Assembly (NCBI GenBank): GCA_022824185.1
Contig: JAJEAU010000010.1
Coordinates: 186,001 to 250,000 of the forward strand
Origin: Dehalococcoidia bacterium
Lineage (GTDB): Bacteria > Chloroflexota > Dehalococcoidia > Lucifugimonadales > Lucifugimonadaceae
Direction: 5' to 3'
Length of the DNA stretch: 64,000 bases
Within the stretch, counting starts at the first letter, position 1; every line of letters begins with the position of its first letter. The position numbers and the translations under genes are program-made. The notes under the pieces were generated by a model, which saw nothing but the letters and a program-made list of their open reading frames with translations, was not told the DNA's origin and did not search any database. Of the stretch, positions 38,677 to 48,736 are shown one piece after another.

Positions 38677-40143
38677 TTGAACCGCATTCGGTCTGCTCTG
38701 CGGCGGCGGTTGCTTGAGGATTTGCCTGCTGGTGCCCGTCGTGTTTGCAGTCGCGCCTTTGTCCGAGCGAGTATCGTCGCCAGTTTGATCGTAGCGGCCG
38801 CGTCGTTGGTCGGTTGCGGAGAATCGGTCGAACGAGTGCAACTCGACGCGCCCGCGGAGACGCCACTGTGGATCCCGCCATTGCTCCTTCCGACTGTCGA
38901 AGACGGAGTTGCTCACTACGACCTCACCATCGGTCAATCACAGCACGTCTATCGACAGTCAATCCTGACGGACACCTATTCCTACAACGGCTTGTCCGTG
39001 CTCGGCCCCACGCTCCGTCTCAAGAAGGGTGACTCCGTGGCCATCAAAGTCACCAACGAGTTGGACCAGATCACGACTACGCACTGGCACGGCGCAGACG
39101 TCCCTGCCGAAGACGACGGCGGACCTCACAGCACGATCGCACCCGGCACGACTTGGATCGCAGATTTCGACGTCATTCAACAAGCCGCCACCATCTGGTA
39201 TCACCCCCACGCCCACGGGTCTACCGCCGAGCACACTTACCGCGGCGCCGCCGGCATGATGATCATCGACGATGACAACGTTGCTGCCACATCGTTGCCA
39301 GCCGCCTACGGCATCAACGATATCCCGGTCATAGTTCAAGACCGAGACTTCACCGAGGCCGGTCAATTGGATTTCGCCATCGACCCCGGCGGGAGGGGCA
39401 ATCTGGATGTCACGCTTACTGTGAACGGTACGATTGACCCGTTCGTCGAAGTGCCCGCAGGCCTGGTGCGGCTCCGGCTACTCAACGCCAGCCAAGCCCG
39501 GGTGTACAAACTCAGCGTACACGGCGGAAAGATGACCAAGATTGCCTCCGACGGCGGGTATTTAGACATTCCCGTGGTGCTCGACGATCTTATACTCGCT
39601 CCCGGCGACCGGAGCGAGATTATTGTCGACGTTGGTGCGTCCCCAATCGCTCTGGTTGACGACACCTTCAGCCGCGTACTCGAGCTCCGTCCCAACGGAT
39701 CAACCTCGGGGAACGGTCAGATTCCGCCCAAGCTGGCCACGATAGATCGAATCACTGAGTCGGAGATCGTGGTTGACCGAAGCTTCCATTTCGACAGGTT
39801 CGGCGACCAATGGGGCATAAACGGGGCACTGATGGACATGAGGCACGTCAACGTAAGAGTGCGATTCGGCGATACCGAGCGCTGGACCATCACTGCCGAG
39901 ACCGGTAGGCATGTGTTCCACGTCCACCAAACCCAGTTCCAAATACTCTCTATCAATGGCGAGACTCCCCCGCCAGAGGACGCCGGTTGGGAGGACTCTG
40001 TGTTCTTGGATCCCGGCCGGGAGATCGTTCTCGCCGCCCGGTTCAACTCATACGCTGACAACGATGTGCCGTACATGTACCACTGCCACATGCTCGATCA
40101 CGAGGATCTTGGCATGATGGGGCAGTTTCTAGTCGTCGAGTAG
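38677..40143 (+). CDS. Multicopper oxidase
   Basis: THWHGADVP, IWYHPHAHGST, HVFHVHQTQFQI, MYHCHMLDHEDLGMMGQF copper motifs. Confidence 0.93.
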   Translation: MNRIRSALRRRLLEDLPAGARRVCSRAFVRASIVASLIVAAASLVGCGESVERVQLDAPAETPLWIPPLLLPTVEDGVAHYDLTIGQSQHVYRQSILTDTYSYNGLSVLGPTLRLKKGDSVAIKVTNELDQITTTHWHGADVPAEDDGGPHSTIAPGTTWIADFDVIQQAATIWYHPHAHGSTAEHTYRGAAGMMIIDDDNVAATSLPAAYGINDIPVIVQDRDFTEAGQLDFAIDPGGRGNLDVTLTVNGTIDPFVEVPAGLVRLRLLNASQARVYKLSVHGGKMTKIASDGGYLDIPVVLDDLILAPGDRSEIIVDVGASPIALVDDTFSRVLELRPNGSTSGNGQIPPKLATIDRITESEIVVDRSFHFDRFGDQWGINGALMDMRHVNVRVRFGDTERWTITAETGRHVFHVHQTQFQILSINGETPPPEDAGWEDSVFLDPGREIVLAARFNSYADNDVPYMYHCHMLDHEDLGMMGQFLVVE

Positions 40144-40150
40144 AACGGCA

Positions 40151-41776
40151 CTAATCGTATATGTTCGACATCTGCCACGCATCCAGCGACTTCAATGTCG
40201 CGCCCGATCCCTGCGCCCGCAACGACACACCCACACTGTCGTCGCGCCCGGGATAGACGCGCGCAGCAATGCACTGTTGATCGTTAACGAAAATCTCCAC
40301 GATGCTCCGATCAACGAACACTCGTAATCGCAGCGGCTCCCCGTCTTCCAAAACAATGGGCGCCGACTCCGGTGGTCGGGACAACGCGCCCGGCAAAGTC
40401 GATGAGTAGGACGTGTCGAGCGAAACGATGCTCTGCATGACGGGTACTTTCCTCGGCGCGCCAAATTTCGGCACAGCCGGTGCCCCGCTGGCCAGCAACG
40501 CGCCGTTCTTGGGTAGGTCGCGATGCATCCGGAAACCTCGATCCTTGAAGAACGATATCCGCGTGTACTCCTCCCGGTTCGGCGACCGCAACACATTCAA
40601 CTCGACCATCGGGGAGTCCTGCGCGTCGATCTCCAACACCAGCTCCATCGCATTCCCCGACACCCCGTCCAGCACCAGCTCCTCGTTCGGCGGTAACAAC
40701 GTCTCCCCTACCCGAACGTGGTCCCTGCGCAGCGACTCCACATCCCCAGCCGGTTCGATCCTAAGTTCGTCCTCACCATCACCCAATGTCAGCCGACGAG
40801 GCAACGACATTATCTGGTTCCATCCTTCAGACGGATAGCCCGGGTTCATGTTGTGGATGATGATCACACCACCTTCACCATCCGGCGTCGCCGACGGCGC
40901 ATGAACTCCGGAAGGCGTCGAAGCTCCGAAATTGAACAATCCGGCGCTGGTCACAACGAACTTGTCGCGCTCCATGTCATAGTCGCCAAGAAGATACTGC
41001 CCACCGCTCATGTGACTGAAGAACGGCAGTATCCACCTGTCCCCTATCGGCCAGAAATACGGACACGCCCCGTCATCGCCGACCAAAGTGAAGCGATCGT
41101 CTTCGGTAAACGGATGAAGATACTCCCACGTCGCAAGATCCTCCGAGCGGAACAAGAAATCGGCGGCGATTCGCTTGCCACCCGGTCCATCGGGCAACAT
41201 CCCCGCCGACAGCGAGTAGTAATAATCACCCTTCTTCCAGATGCACGGATCGAAAACCGTGTACTCCTGCGGCGATCCATCCTGAGGCGGAGTCGGGATC
41301 ACTGCCTGACCTGACACTTTCTCCCAGTTCAGCAACAGCGGATCGCTCGACGTCGCCACCATGTTCCCGACCTGCGTCCCGTGATACATCGCGATCACCC
41401 TGTCATCCTCGACCAGCGTCGAACCGGAAAAGCAGCACTCTTCCGGGTCGGGATAGATCGCGTACGGCAGATCCCGCCAATGGATTAGATCACTACTCAC
41501 GGCATGGCCCCAGTGAACTCTAGGATCCTCCGGTGGATACCCCTGATAGAACAGGTGCCATCTCCCCTGCCAGAAACATAACCCGTTGGGATCGTTGAGC
41601 GTGTTCTCAGGATTGACGTAGTGGTAGATCGGCCTGTGCGGGTCTTGCGCCTTCGCTTGACGTGAGGCGATCATGCGCCGCAGCAACGGATTATCCCGCA
41701 ACTGCGCCTCCTGTTCCTCCAGTGTTTCCGCCCATGTGTAATGCGGCGTTAATGATCGGTAGCTGCTCTCACTCAT
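40151..41776 (-). CDS. Glycoside hydrolase family 32 (sucrose/fructan hydrolase-like)
   Basis: NDPNGLCFWQGRWHLFYQ, FSGSTL, FDPCIWK motifs. Confidence 0.92.
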   Translation of the reverse strand: MSESSYRSLTPHYTWAETLEEQEAQLRDNPLLRRMIASRQAKAQDPHRPIYHYVNPENTLNDPNGLCFWQGRWHLFYQGYPPEDPRVHWGHAVSSDLIHWRDLPYAIYPDPEECCFSGSTLVEDDRVIAMYHGTQVGNMVATSSDPLLLNWEKVSGQAVIPTPPQDGSPQEYTVFDPCIWKKGDYYYSLSAGMLPDGPGGKRIAADFLFRSEDLATWEYLHPFTEDDRFTLVGDDGACPYFWPIGDRWILPFFSHMSGGQYLLGDYDMERDKFVVTSAGLFNFGASTPSGVHAPSATPDGEGGVIIIHNMNPGYPSEGWNQIMSLPRRLTLGDGEDELRIEPAGDVESLRRDHVRVGETLLPPNEELVLDGVSGNAMELVLEIDAQDSPMVELNVLRSPNREEYTRISFFKDRGFRMHRDLPKNGALLASGAPAVPKFGAPRKVPVMQSIVSLDTSYSSTLPGALSRPPESAPIVLEDGEPLRLRVFVDRSIVEIFVNDQQCIAARVYPGRDDSVGVSLRAQGSGATLKSLDAWQMSNIYD

Positions 41777-41890
41777 GTCTCATCCTCAACGCGAACCCAT
41801 TTCCAACTCGTCGGGTTAACGCGCAACAACGATAATATCCACATTGAACATAACCCTGAACGCGCTCAACCGCCGCGAGGAGACCAAAAC

Positions 41891-42796
41891 ATGACCGACA
41901 CGCAGGTCGAAATGCTCGCCGAAGAACACGCCCTAGTCGGTGAAGGCCCTGTTTGGGATCCCAAGCAGAGCATTCTCTACTGGACCGACATCCGAGGCGG
42001 ACGCTACTTCAAATTCGATCCTGCAACGGGCGTCAACGAGACCATTCACAACGGCATCTTCGTTGGCGGCGCGGCGGTCAACAAGAATGGCGGTCTGACA
42101 TTCGGCACGTGGGAAGGCGTCATGTTGTGGCGATCCGATTCCGATTGGCAATGGCTCCACCACGAACCCGAGATGCGAGCCCAGATGCAGTTCAATGACG
42201 TCACTGCGGGGCCCGACGGGAGTTTCTATGCCGGCAGCTACTTCGAGGACGCTCCCCGCGGCGAACTCATGCGCTTCAAGCCCGACGGTTCGCACGAAAT
42301 CATCGCTGACGGCCTCGGCATCAGCAACGGCATGGGATTTTCGCCCGACCTCAGCGTCTTCTACCACACCGACTCTCTCGCAGGCGAAATCTATGCCTAC
42401 GACTACAACGCCGCCACGACCGAACTCTCAAATCGGCGCATGGTCGTCAAACTCGATCCCGACGAAGGCATCCCGGACGGCATGACAGTGGACGCCGACG
42501 GCAACATCTGGTCAGCGTGTTGGGGAGGTGCTCAGATAATCCAGTTCGACCCTGAAGGCACAGAGATCAGCCGAATCAAGTTCCCTGCGGTTCAGACCTC
42601 TGCCGTGATGTTCGGTGGCGACGATTTCACTGACATATATGTCACGACCGCGACGTTTGGCAGCGACGATCCTGTCACCGACGATATGCCGCCCGCGTAT
42701 CGCTCAATCTCAAACCGCGGCGGCCAGCTCTACCGCGTCCGACAAGATAGCGTCCAAGGAAAACCCGAGTTCGAGACCGACTTCCACTGGTCCTGA
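41891..42796 (+). CDS. SMP-30/gluconolactonase family protein
   Basis: LVGEGPVWDPKQSILYWTDI, ISNGMGFSPD, PDGMTVDADGNIWSACWGG. Confidence 0.92.
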   Translation: MTDTQVEMLAEEHALVGEGPVWDPKQSILYWTDIRGGRYFKFDPATGVNETIHNGIFVGGAAVNKNGGLTFGTWEGVMLWRSDSDWQWLHHEPEMRAQMQFNDVTAGPDGSFYAGSYFEDAPRGELMRFKPDGSHEIIADGLGISNGMGFSPDLSVFYHTDSLAGEIYAYDYNAATTELSNRRMVVKLDPDEGIPDGMTVDADGNIWSACWGGAQIIQFDPEGTEISRIKFPAVQTSAVMFGGDDFTDIYVTTATFGSDDPVTDDMPPAYRSISNRGGQLYRVRQDSVQGKPEFETDFHWS

Positions 42797-42853
42797 CTAC
42801 CGACTCCGAATCGGGGCGTTCAATCGCCAACGGCTCGGACTGCGAGGTTTTCC

Positions 42854-43432
42854 CTAACCCCTCAGAGTCTCGTCAAATCTGAGGTGCGCCCGCGAGGCTG
42901 TCGGTTTGGTTTGCCCTTGGTACCGGCTTCTCAACGCTTCAGATCCGTACGGATTTTCGGCGGGCGTCGACAGGTATTGGAACGAAATCTGCCCGATCGG
43001 CATGCCCTTGTAAAGCGTCAAAGGCAACCTCGAAACGTTCGACAACTCCAGCGTCAGATTCCCGTCCCATCCCGGATCGACAAAACCAGCCGTCGAGTGA
43101 ATCAACAACCCGATGCGACCGAGCGAACTCTTGCCCTCCAACCGAGCCACGATCGAATCTCCCAAAGTGACCCTTTCCAAGGTGCTTCCAAGAACGAATT
43201 CGCCGGGATGAAGAATAAACGGTTCATCGTCTTCGATGCGGACCATCTCGTTTAGGTCCGGCACCGCCTCTTTGAGATCGATATACGGCGCCGTGGAGTT
43301 TCTGAACACCAAGACTTGATCGTCCAAGTGCAGATCGACTGAGGCCGGCTGAACGTCCGACGGATCGAATGGTTCGATACAAATCCGCCCCGACTCGATC
43401 TCGTCTCTGATGCTCTTGTCGCTCAAAATCAT
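42854..43432 (-). CDS. dcd: dCTP deaminase
   Basis: MILSDKSIRDEIESGRICIEPFDPSDVQPASVDLHL and STAGFVDPGWDGNLTLELSN; ORF extends to 43456. Confidence 0.9.
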   Translation of the reverse strand: MILSDKSIRDEIESGRICIEPFDPSDVQPASVDLHLDDQVLVFRNSTAPYIDLKEAVPDLNEMVRIEDDEPFILHPGEFVLGSTLERVTLGDSIVARLEGKSSLGRIGLLIHSTAGFVDPGWDGNLTLELSNVSRLPLTLYKGMPIGQISFQYLSTPAENPYGSEALRSRYQGQTKPTASRAHLRFDETLRG

Positions 43433-43510
43433 GGCATTAACCGACGCACGCCCCACAAATCATGCTGTGGAGCGTGCAACTCAGAATTTTATATGCCTGC
43501 TCGCCTAACC

Positions 43511-44485
43511 TCAGTCATCATTGCTTGAACCCGAGGAAGCATCGACACAGTTCGGCTGAACGATGGCGAATTTCGCGTTGATGTTCGCCCTGATCTCAAC
43601 GTCGCCGGCGTTAATCGGCGTCGTGGCCGAATCTGCGAACGAAGTCGCGAGCCGCGCTTCCGCGACCGGAGCGAACACTGGCACTGCCCCCAGACTCTCA
43701 CTGGCGCTCAACAGAGTTCCGACTTCTACGCCGAAAGCCTCGGCGTACAGCTCCGCGCGATGCAAGGCGTCCTCCGCTGCCAGCATCCGTGCCTCATCAA
43801 CCGTCTCTTGCGACTGATCGGCCGTGAAGGATATCGAGTCCACTCGGACTTTGTCTCCGCCTGCCTCCGCCGCAGCATCAATGACCTCGCCGAAGAAATC
43901 GCCGGAGTCGTCCTCAGATTCCATCTGGGTCAAATCAACTTCAATCCGCACCCGGTTGGTAACTCGGTAACCGGTGACAACCTGTTTGTTGCGGCGACCT
44001 GTCTGGCCGTTGCCCAGATCAATCTGCTCTTCAATCCACGACGTTTCCGGCCAGATGTTGAGCTGAGTCGTCGTAATTTCGTCGTCTGCAACCCCCTTAT
44101 CCGTGACTGCGTCGATTACGGCGGTCATGGTGGTCGCGGCCGTCGACCTAGCCTCAGATACCGTATCGGCCGTGACGTCAACGCCCATCACCACGACTCC
44201 GATCGTCGCTGGCAAAGTCACCAACCCGACGCCTTGGACACTGATCCCATCTGTGCGGGGATCACAGTAAGTCACAGACTCCTCGGTAATGGCTGTCGCA
44301 TGTTGCACCACCACCGTAGCCAACGGGACCGGCGTCTCGGTCGGCGGATCCTGCGCGCTGAGGTTGTAGACCGAGAAGATCGATCCAACCACAACCCCGG
44401 CAATGACCACGGCGACCGCGAAGAACCTGAAATTCGTTTTCATCTGTTTCACCTTTCGAGTGATTACTTTGGGAGTGACAAACAT
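43511..44485 (-). CDS. SIMPL (DUF541) domain protein
   Basis: ISVQGVGLVTLPATIGVVVMGVDVTADTVSEARSTAATTMTAVIDAV. Confidence 0.8.
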   Translation of the reverse strand: MFVTPKVITRKVKQMKTNFRFFAVAVVIAGVVVGSIFSVYNLSAQDPPTETPVPLATVVVQHATAITEESVTYCDPRTDGISVQGVGLVTLPATIGVVVMGVDVTADTVSEARSTAATTMTAVIDAVTDKGVADDEITTTQLNIWPETSWIEEQIDLGNGQTGRRNKQVVTGYRVTNRVRIEVDLTQMESEDDSGDFFGEVIDAAAEAGGDKVRVDSISFTADQSQETVDEARMLAAEDALHRAELYAEAFGVEVGTLLSASESLGAVPVFAPVAEARLATSFADSATTPINAGDVEIRANINAKFAIVQPNCVDASSGSSNDD

Positions 44486-44592
44486 TCTCTCCCGACCCTA
44501 ATGATTAGACGAACGAACCTAGCCATAAGTTCCAATGATCGTGAAAGTCGAACTGGATGCGTCTACCCATAAATCTTCGCCTATCTGAGACT

Positions 44593-45654
44593 TCAAGGCG
44601 AAGGAGTCGGCGTGGCGGTCGCTGTAGACGTAGCGGTCGGCGTGGGCGTTGGAGTGCAAGTCGGTACTGCCGACGCTGTGGGCGTCGGCGAGGCGAGTTC
44701 GTCTGACTTGCCCGGAGTCGTCGCAGTAGCCGTCGGCGCCACAACACAGGGATCGTCGATCTCGGCTTCATCCCCTTCCTCCTGCGCTTCGATTCCTTCC
44801 GCCGTCAACGCTGGCGCATCTGACATCATGGCTCCCGGTTCGGCCGACCGTTCATCGACATCCAGTTCCTTCGCCATCTCCATCGCAGGTTGCGGAGTCG
44901 GCGTCGGAGCCTCCGCGACCTCGCGTTCTACGACCACCTCGCGCTCCACTTCAACCACGCGTTCAACTTCAACCTCCTTGACAACCTCCATTTCGACGAT
45001 GACGGTTTCGACTACAACAGTCTGGACTACCGTCTCGCCAGCGACTTGAACTTCTTTCTCGACTACCACCGTAACCACTGCGTCGGATGCTCGCTGTAGA
45101 CCGGGGATTCCCTGGCCCTGCGGTTGCCCAGACAAGCCAAGTTCACCCGGTTCGCCAGCTTCCCCGGGCATTCCCGGTTCAATCGCGCTCTCAAGTGTCC
45201 TGGCTTCGCCCTGCACACTGATTGGTGAGTGCACATCCTCGTCAAAACGTTCAGTCGCGTAGTCGGTGATGTCGCCGATGGTTAATACCGCGACGCCGAT
45301 AAGGGCCAGCGCACCTATCGCTAAGGGCACAAACACCGTAGGCCGCGCCAATCTCGTTCTGATCCCACCCATCCGCGGGTTGAGAATTCGTTCGGTCTCC
45401 GCATCCGAATAGCCGCGTTGAGCGAGAGTTTCGGCGGTCAGAGCATAAGATCTCGGAGCCTCGACGGTTGCAACGCCTCGCAACATCCGCGACGTGGCGC
45501 GTATCGCCTTGACCTCGTCCAAGTCAGCACCAACAGCGAGCAAACGATCTTCGATCAGGGCGCGTTCAGCTTCGTCGTCTGCATCGACGTACGCAGAGAC
45601 GAGATCCTCAACGGGATCTGTCCTGCTGAACAGTCTTCGCAACCAATCGATCAA
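44593..45654 (-). CDS. Anti-sigma-factor-like single-TM protein with VVVEKEV spacer repeat and PT-rich tail
   Basis: Short cytoplasmic N-terminus, TM FVPLAIGALALIGVAVLTIG, VVTVVVEKEVQVAGETVVQTVVVE; adjacent to an ECF sigma gene. Confidence 0.7.
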   Translation of the reverse strand: MIDWLRRLFSRTDPVEDLVSAYVDADDEAERALIEDRLLAVGADLDEVKAIRATSRMLRGVATVEAPRSYALTAETLAQRGYSDAETERILNPRMGGIRTRLARPTVFVPLAIGALALIGVAVLTIGDITDYATERFDEDVHSPISVQGEARTLESAIEPGMPGEAGEPGELGLSGQPQGQGIPGLQRASDAVVTVVVEKEVQVAGETVVQTVVVETVIVEMEVVKEVEVERVVEVEREVVVEREVAEAPTPTPQPAMEMAKELDVDERSAEPGAMMSDAPALTAEGIEAQEEGDEAEIDDPCVVAPTATATTPGKSDELASPTPTASAVPTCTPTPTPTATSTATATPTPSP

Positions 45655-45763
45655 CGCTGGTTCACCTTCAATACACTCTCGCGACGGGACGACACTTTGG
45701 GCCCTCCGTTCCCCTTACTCAAAAGACGTTCGCGAACGCGTTTTTGTTCCGTCTGCACCGTTC

Positions 45764-46354
45764 TCATGCCTCTGAACCCGCCAACTGCTCAGGCAGTAAT
45801 CCTGGGATCGAGCGAAGACAATCGCGTACGCGCCGACGCGCCCGGTTCAAACGCGATTTGATCGTGCCGATGCTCACTCCGGTCACCGACGAAGCATCCT
45901 CGTAGCTGCCTCCTTGGACATCGACCAAAACTACGACCTCGCGATGTTCGTGGCTGAGAGCACCGACGCAGTGCTCTATCGCGTCGCGCAACTCGGAATT
46001 GATCGCCACATCGGACGGCGAAGGATTATCGCTAGGCAATCGCTCACGGAACGCCGTAGTCTCATCCTCGACGGATGACTCTTGGCGACGACTTTGACGC
46101 CGAAAGTGGTCGTACGCCTTGTTTCTGGCAATTTTCAAAAGCCACGACTTAACATTGCTTCCGCGCATGTTGGCGATGCTGCGGAACGCCGAGATGAACG
46201 TCTCTTGTGTGACATCGTCTGCCAACGCGTGTTGGCGCGTCAAACTGAGACTGAAACCGTAGACGGCGTCTTGATGGAGAGCGACCAATCGATTGAATGA
46301 GTCGACGTCTCCGGTTTTCGCCATTGCAAGGAGCAGATGTTCAGGAGTTTGCAT
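45764..46354 (-). CDS. ECF-type RNA polymerase sigma factor
   Basis: FNRLVALHQDAVYGFSLSLTRQHALADDVTQETFISAFRSI; region 4 YEDASSVTGVSIGTIKSRLNRARRRVRDCL. Confidence 0.92.
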   Translation of the reverse strand: MQTPEHLLLAMAKTGDVDSFNRLVALHQDAVYGFSLSLTRQHALADDVTQETFISAFRSIANMRGSNVKSWLLKIARNKAYDHFRRQSRRQESSVEDETTAFRERLPSDNPSPSDVAINSELRDAIEHCVGALSHEHREVVVLVDVQGGSYEDASSVTGVSIGTIKSRLNRARRRVRDCLRSIPGLLPEQLAGSEA

Positions 46355-46407
46355 CTAAGGTCGCGCCGGCGAACGTAAAGCCCGATGGCAATAGAATCGC
46401 TTACGTT

Positions 46408-46965
46408 ATGACGCACCACGTTTGGTCACAGATCCGCGACGTGGCGGAGATGGTTATCATCACCGCTCTCGTCGTCATCTTCATTCGCACTGTCGCCATT
46501 ACCTACACTGTAAACGGCCCCAGCATGGAGCCGACCTTGAGCGCAGACCACCGTGTCCTGGTCAATCGCCTCGGTGCTATCGGTTTCTGGGGAATATCGC
46601 TATACGGACAACCCGATTTCCTCTTCGAAGGCCCCGAACGCGGCGACATCGTCGTATTCGAACCGCAGCAAACGAGCTCCGAAAAGATCGTCAAGCGTGT
46701 AATCGGACTGCCGGGAGACAAGGTCGACATCAGAAACGGCGCAGTCATGGTCAACGACGTCGCCACTGACTACACGGACGACTTCACCGAAACCAAGAAT
46801 CGCCTCGATTTTCCCGTAATAGTTCCTCCTCATGAGTATTTCGTCCTAGGTGACAACCGAGATTCTTCCAACGACTCTCGAAACTGGGGTTACGTGCCAA
46901 CGAAAGACATCGTAGGCAAGGTATGGATGCTCTATTGGCCGTGGCAGTTGATTTCCACCTATTGA
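46408..46965 (+). CDS. lepB: Signal peptidase I
   Basis: TVNGPSMEPTL, VKRVIGLPGDKVDIRNG, VLGDNRDSSNDSRNWGYV. Confidence 0.93.
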   Translation: MTHHVWSQIRDVAEMVIITALVVIFIRTVAITYTVNGPSMEPTLSADHRVLVNRLGAIGFWGISLYGQPDFLFEGPERGDIVVFEPQQTSSEKIVKRVIGLPGDKVDIRNGAVMVNDVATDYTDDFTETKNRLDFPVIVPPHEYFVLGDNRDSSNDSRNWGYVPTKDIVGKVWMLYWPWQLISTY

Positions 46966-47032
46966 CACAATTGCTCCCAAATCAGTCTCGTAGTTCTGTA
47001 TTAGCTCTCCTTAGCTGAGACTTTCTGACCGT

Positions 47033-48595
47033 TTACGAAGCGGTTTTGTGGCGGAACATCAACGCCTCTGCTAGATGATGGTTCTCGATGAGTGCGGCAT
47101 TTTCCATGTCAGCGATGGTTCGCGCAACCTTGAGCACTCGATGACATGAACGCGCAGACAACCTCAGATGCTTCATCGCACTATGCAACAGCGACTTGGA
47201 GTCTTCAGACATCTTGCAGGAATCCCAAACCTCTACCGGTCCCATCAAGGCGTTGGACATAACGGTGGTGCCCTTAAATCGTTCTCTTTGCATCTCTACA
47301 GCGACGGCGATGCGTTCCCTAGCGGCCTCCGAACCCTCCTCCGCGGGTGGCGTCAGCAGCTTCTCGTAGTCGACCCGCGGCACATCGACAAACATGTCGA
47401 TACGGTCGACCAACGGCCCAGAAATCCTGCGTTGGTAACGTGCCACCAACATTTCGCCGCAGGTGCACGGCTGTTGAGAATCGCCGAAGTAACCGCAGGG
47501 GCACGGGTTCATGGCCCCGACCAGCATGAAACTCGCCGGAAAAGTGGAGCTTGAGCGTGCCCGGCTGATGGTCACCTTTCGGTCCTCGAGCGGTTGCCGA
47601 AGCGTCTCGAGTGTGGCATTACCGAACTCCGGTAGCTCATCCAAGAAGAGGACACCTCGATGACTCAGCGTCACCTCGCCCGGTCTTGGGATGCTACCAC
47701 CGCCGATCAAACCGGCGTTCGATATCGTGTAGTGCGGCGCGCGGAATGGACGTTGCGTGATCAACGGGCTGCCTGGCGGCAACAGCCCTGTCACCGAGTA
47801 AATTGTCGTTACCTCCAAAGCCTCTTCCGACGTCATAGGCGGGAGTATCGACGGCAGACACCTTGCCAGCAATGTCTTCCCGCAACCGGGAGCGCCCATC
47901 AACACGATGTTGTGATGACCAGCGGCAGCGACCTCCAGAGCGCGTTTCGCCAGTTCCTGCCCCCTTACGTCACGGAGGTCGTAACCGGTGTGAACCGTTT
48001 GACCGCCCGCGATTTCTGGCAGATTTTCGCCGACCACCATCGGGATTTCGCCTTCTTCCCGCAAGTGGTCTACGATCTGCCTCAGAGACGCCGCAGGACG
48101 TACGTCGACGCCTGGCACCAACGACGCCTCTTTCGCATTCACTCTGGGAACGAACGCAGTCCCGTAACCTCGTTCTCTACCCGCCTGCAACATCGGCAAC
48201 ATGCCGTTTGTCGTCCGGAGTTTGCCGTCGAGAGACAGTTCACCCAGAAACAACGACTGACTGACTGCGTCCGGGATCTGACCGCTGCAGATTAGAATCC
48301 CGATGGCGATTGGCAGGTCGTACGACGGGCCCGTCTTTTTGATGTCGGCCGGCGCGAGGGAAACGGTGATGCGACGCATCGGAAACTCCACACCAGAATT
48401 CCTGATCGCAGCACGCACGCGTTCCTTCGATTCCTGTACCGATGAGTCCGGAAGCCCTACAATGTTGAACTTGGGCAACCCAGGTGAGATGTCGACTTCG
48501 ACCTCAACGAGCTGTCCATCCACTCCACTAACTGCGCATGTGTTGGTTTTAGCAAGCATATTTGCCCTCATGTTATTTTGTGAAACGCATGTCAC
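47033..48595 (-). CDS. comM: YifB/ComM family Mg-chelatase-related AAA+ protein
   Basis: VEVDISPGLPKFNIVGLPDSSVQESKERVRAAIRNSG, GAPGCGKTLLARCLPSILPP, NPCPCGYFGD. Confidence 0.93.
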   Translation of the reverse strand: MTCVSQNNMRANMLAKTNTCAVSGVDGQLVEVEVDISPGLPKFNIVGLPDSSVQESKERVRAAIRNSGVEFPMRRITVSLAPADIKKTGPSYDLPIAIGILICSGQIPDAVSQSLFLGELSLDGKLRTTNGMLPMLQAGRERGYGTAFVPRVNAKEASLVPGVDVRPAASLRQIVDHLREEGEIPMVVGENLPEIAGGQTVHTGYDLRDVRGQELAKRALEVAAAGHHNIVLMGAPGCGKTLLARCLPSILPPMTSEEALEVTTIYSVTGLLPPGSPLITQRPFRAPHYTISNAGLIGGGSIPRPGEVTLSHRGVLFLDELPEFGNATLETLRQPLEDRKVTISRARSSSTFPASFMLVGAMNPCPCGYFGDSQQPCTCGEMLVARYQRRISGPLVDRIDMFVDVPRVDYEKLLTPPAEEGSEAARERIAVAVEMQRERFKGTTVMSNALMGPVEVWDSCKMSEDSKSLLHSAMKHLRLSARSCHRVLKVARTIADMENAALIENHHLAEALMFRHKTAS

Positions 48596-48736
48596 TTTCG
48601 ACGTAACGCTTCGATTTTACACCAGTTCTATATTTCCTCAAGTCAAAGTGGCGAAAACCCATTTCTGATCGACCACGAGTTGCTCACCCAAGTCCCAGAA
48701 AATCAGGTAACCAAGAACAGAAACGACCCAAGAACA

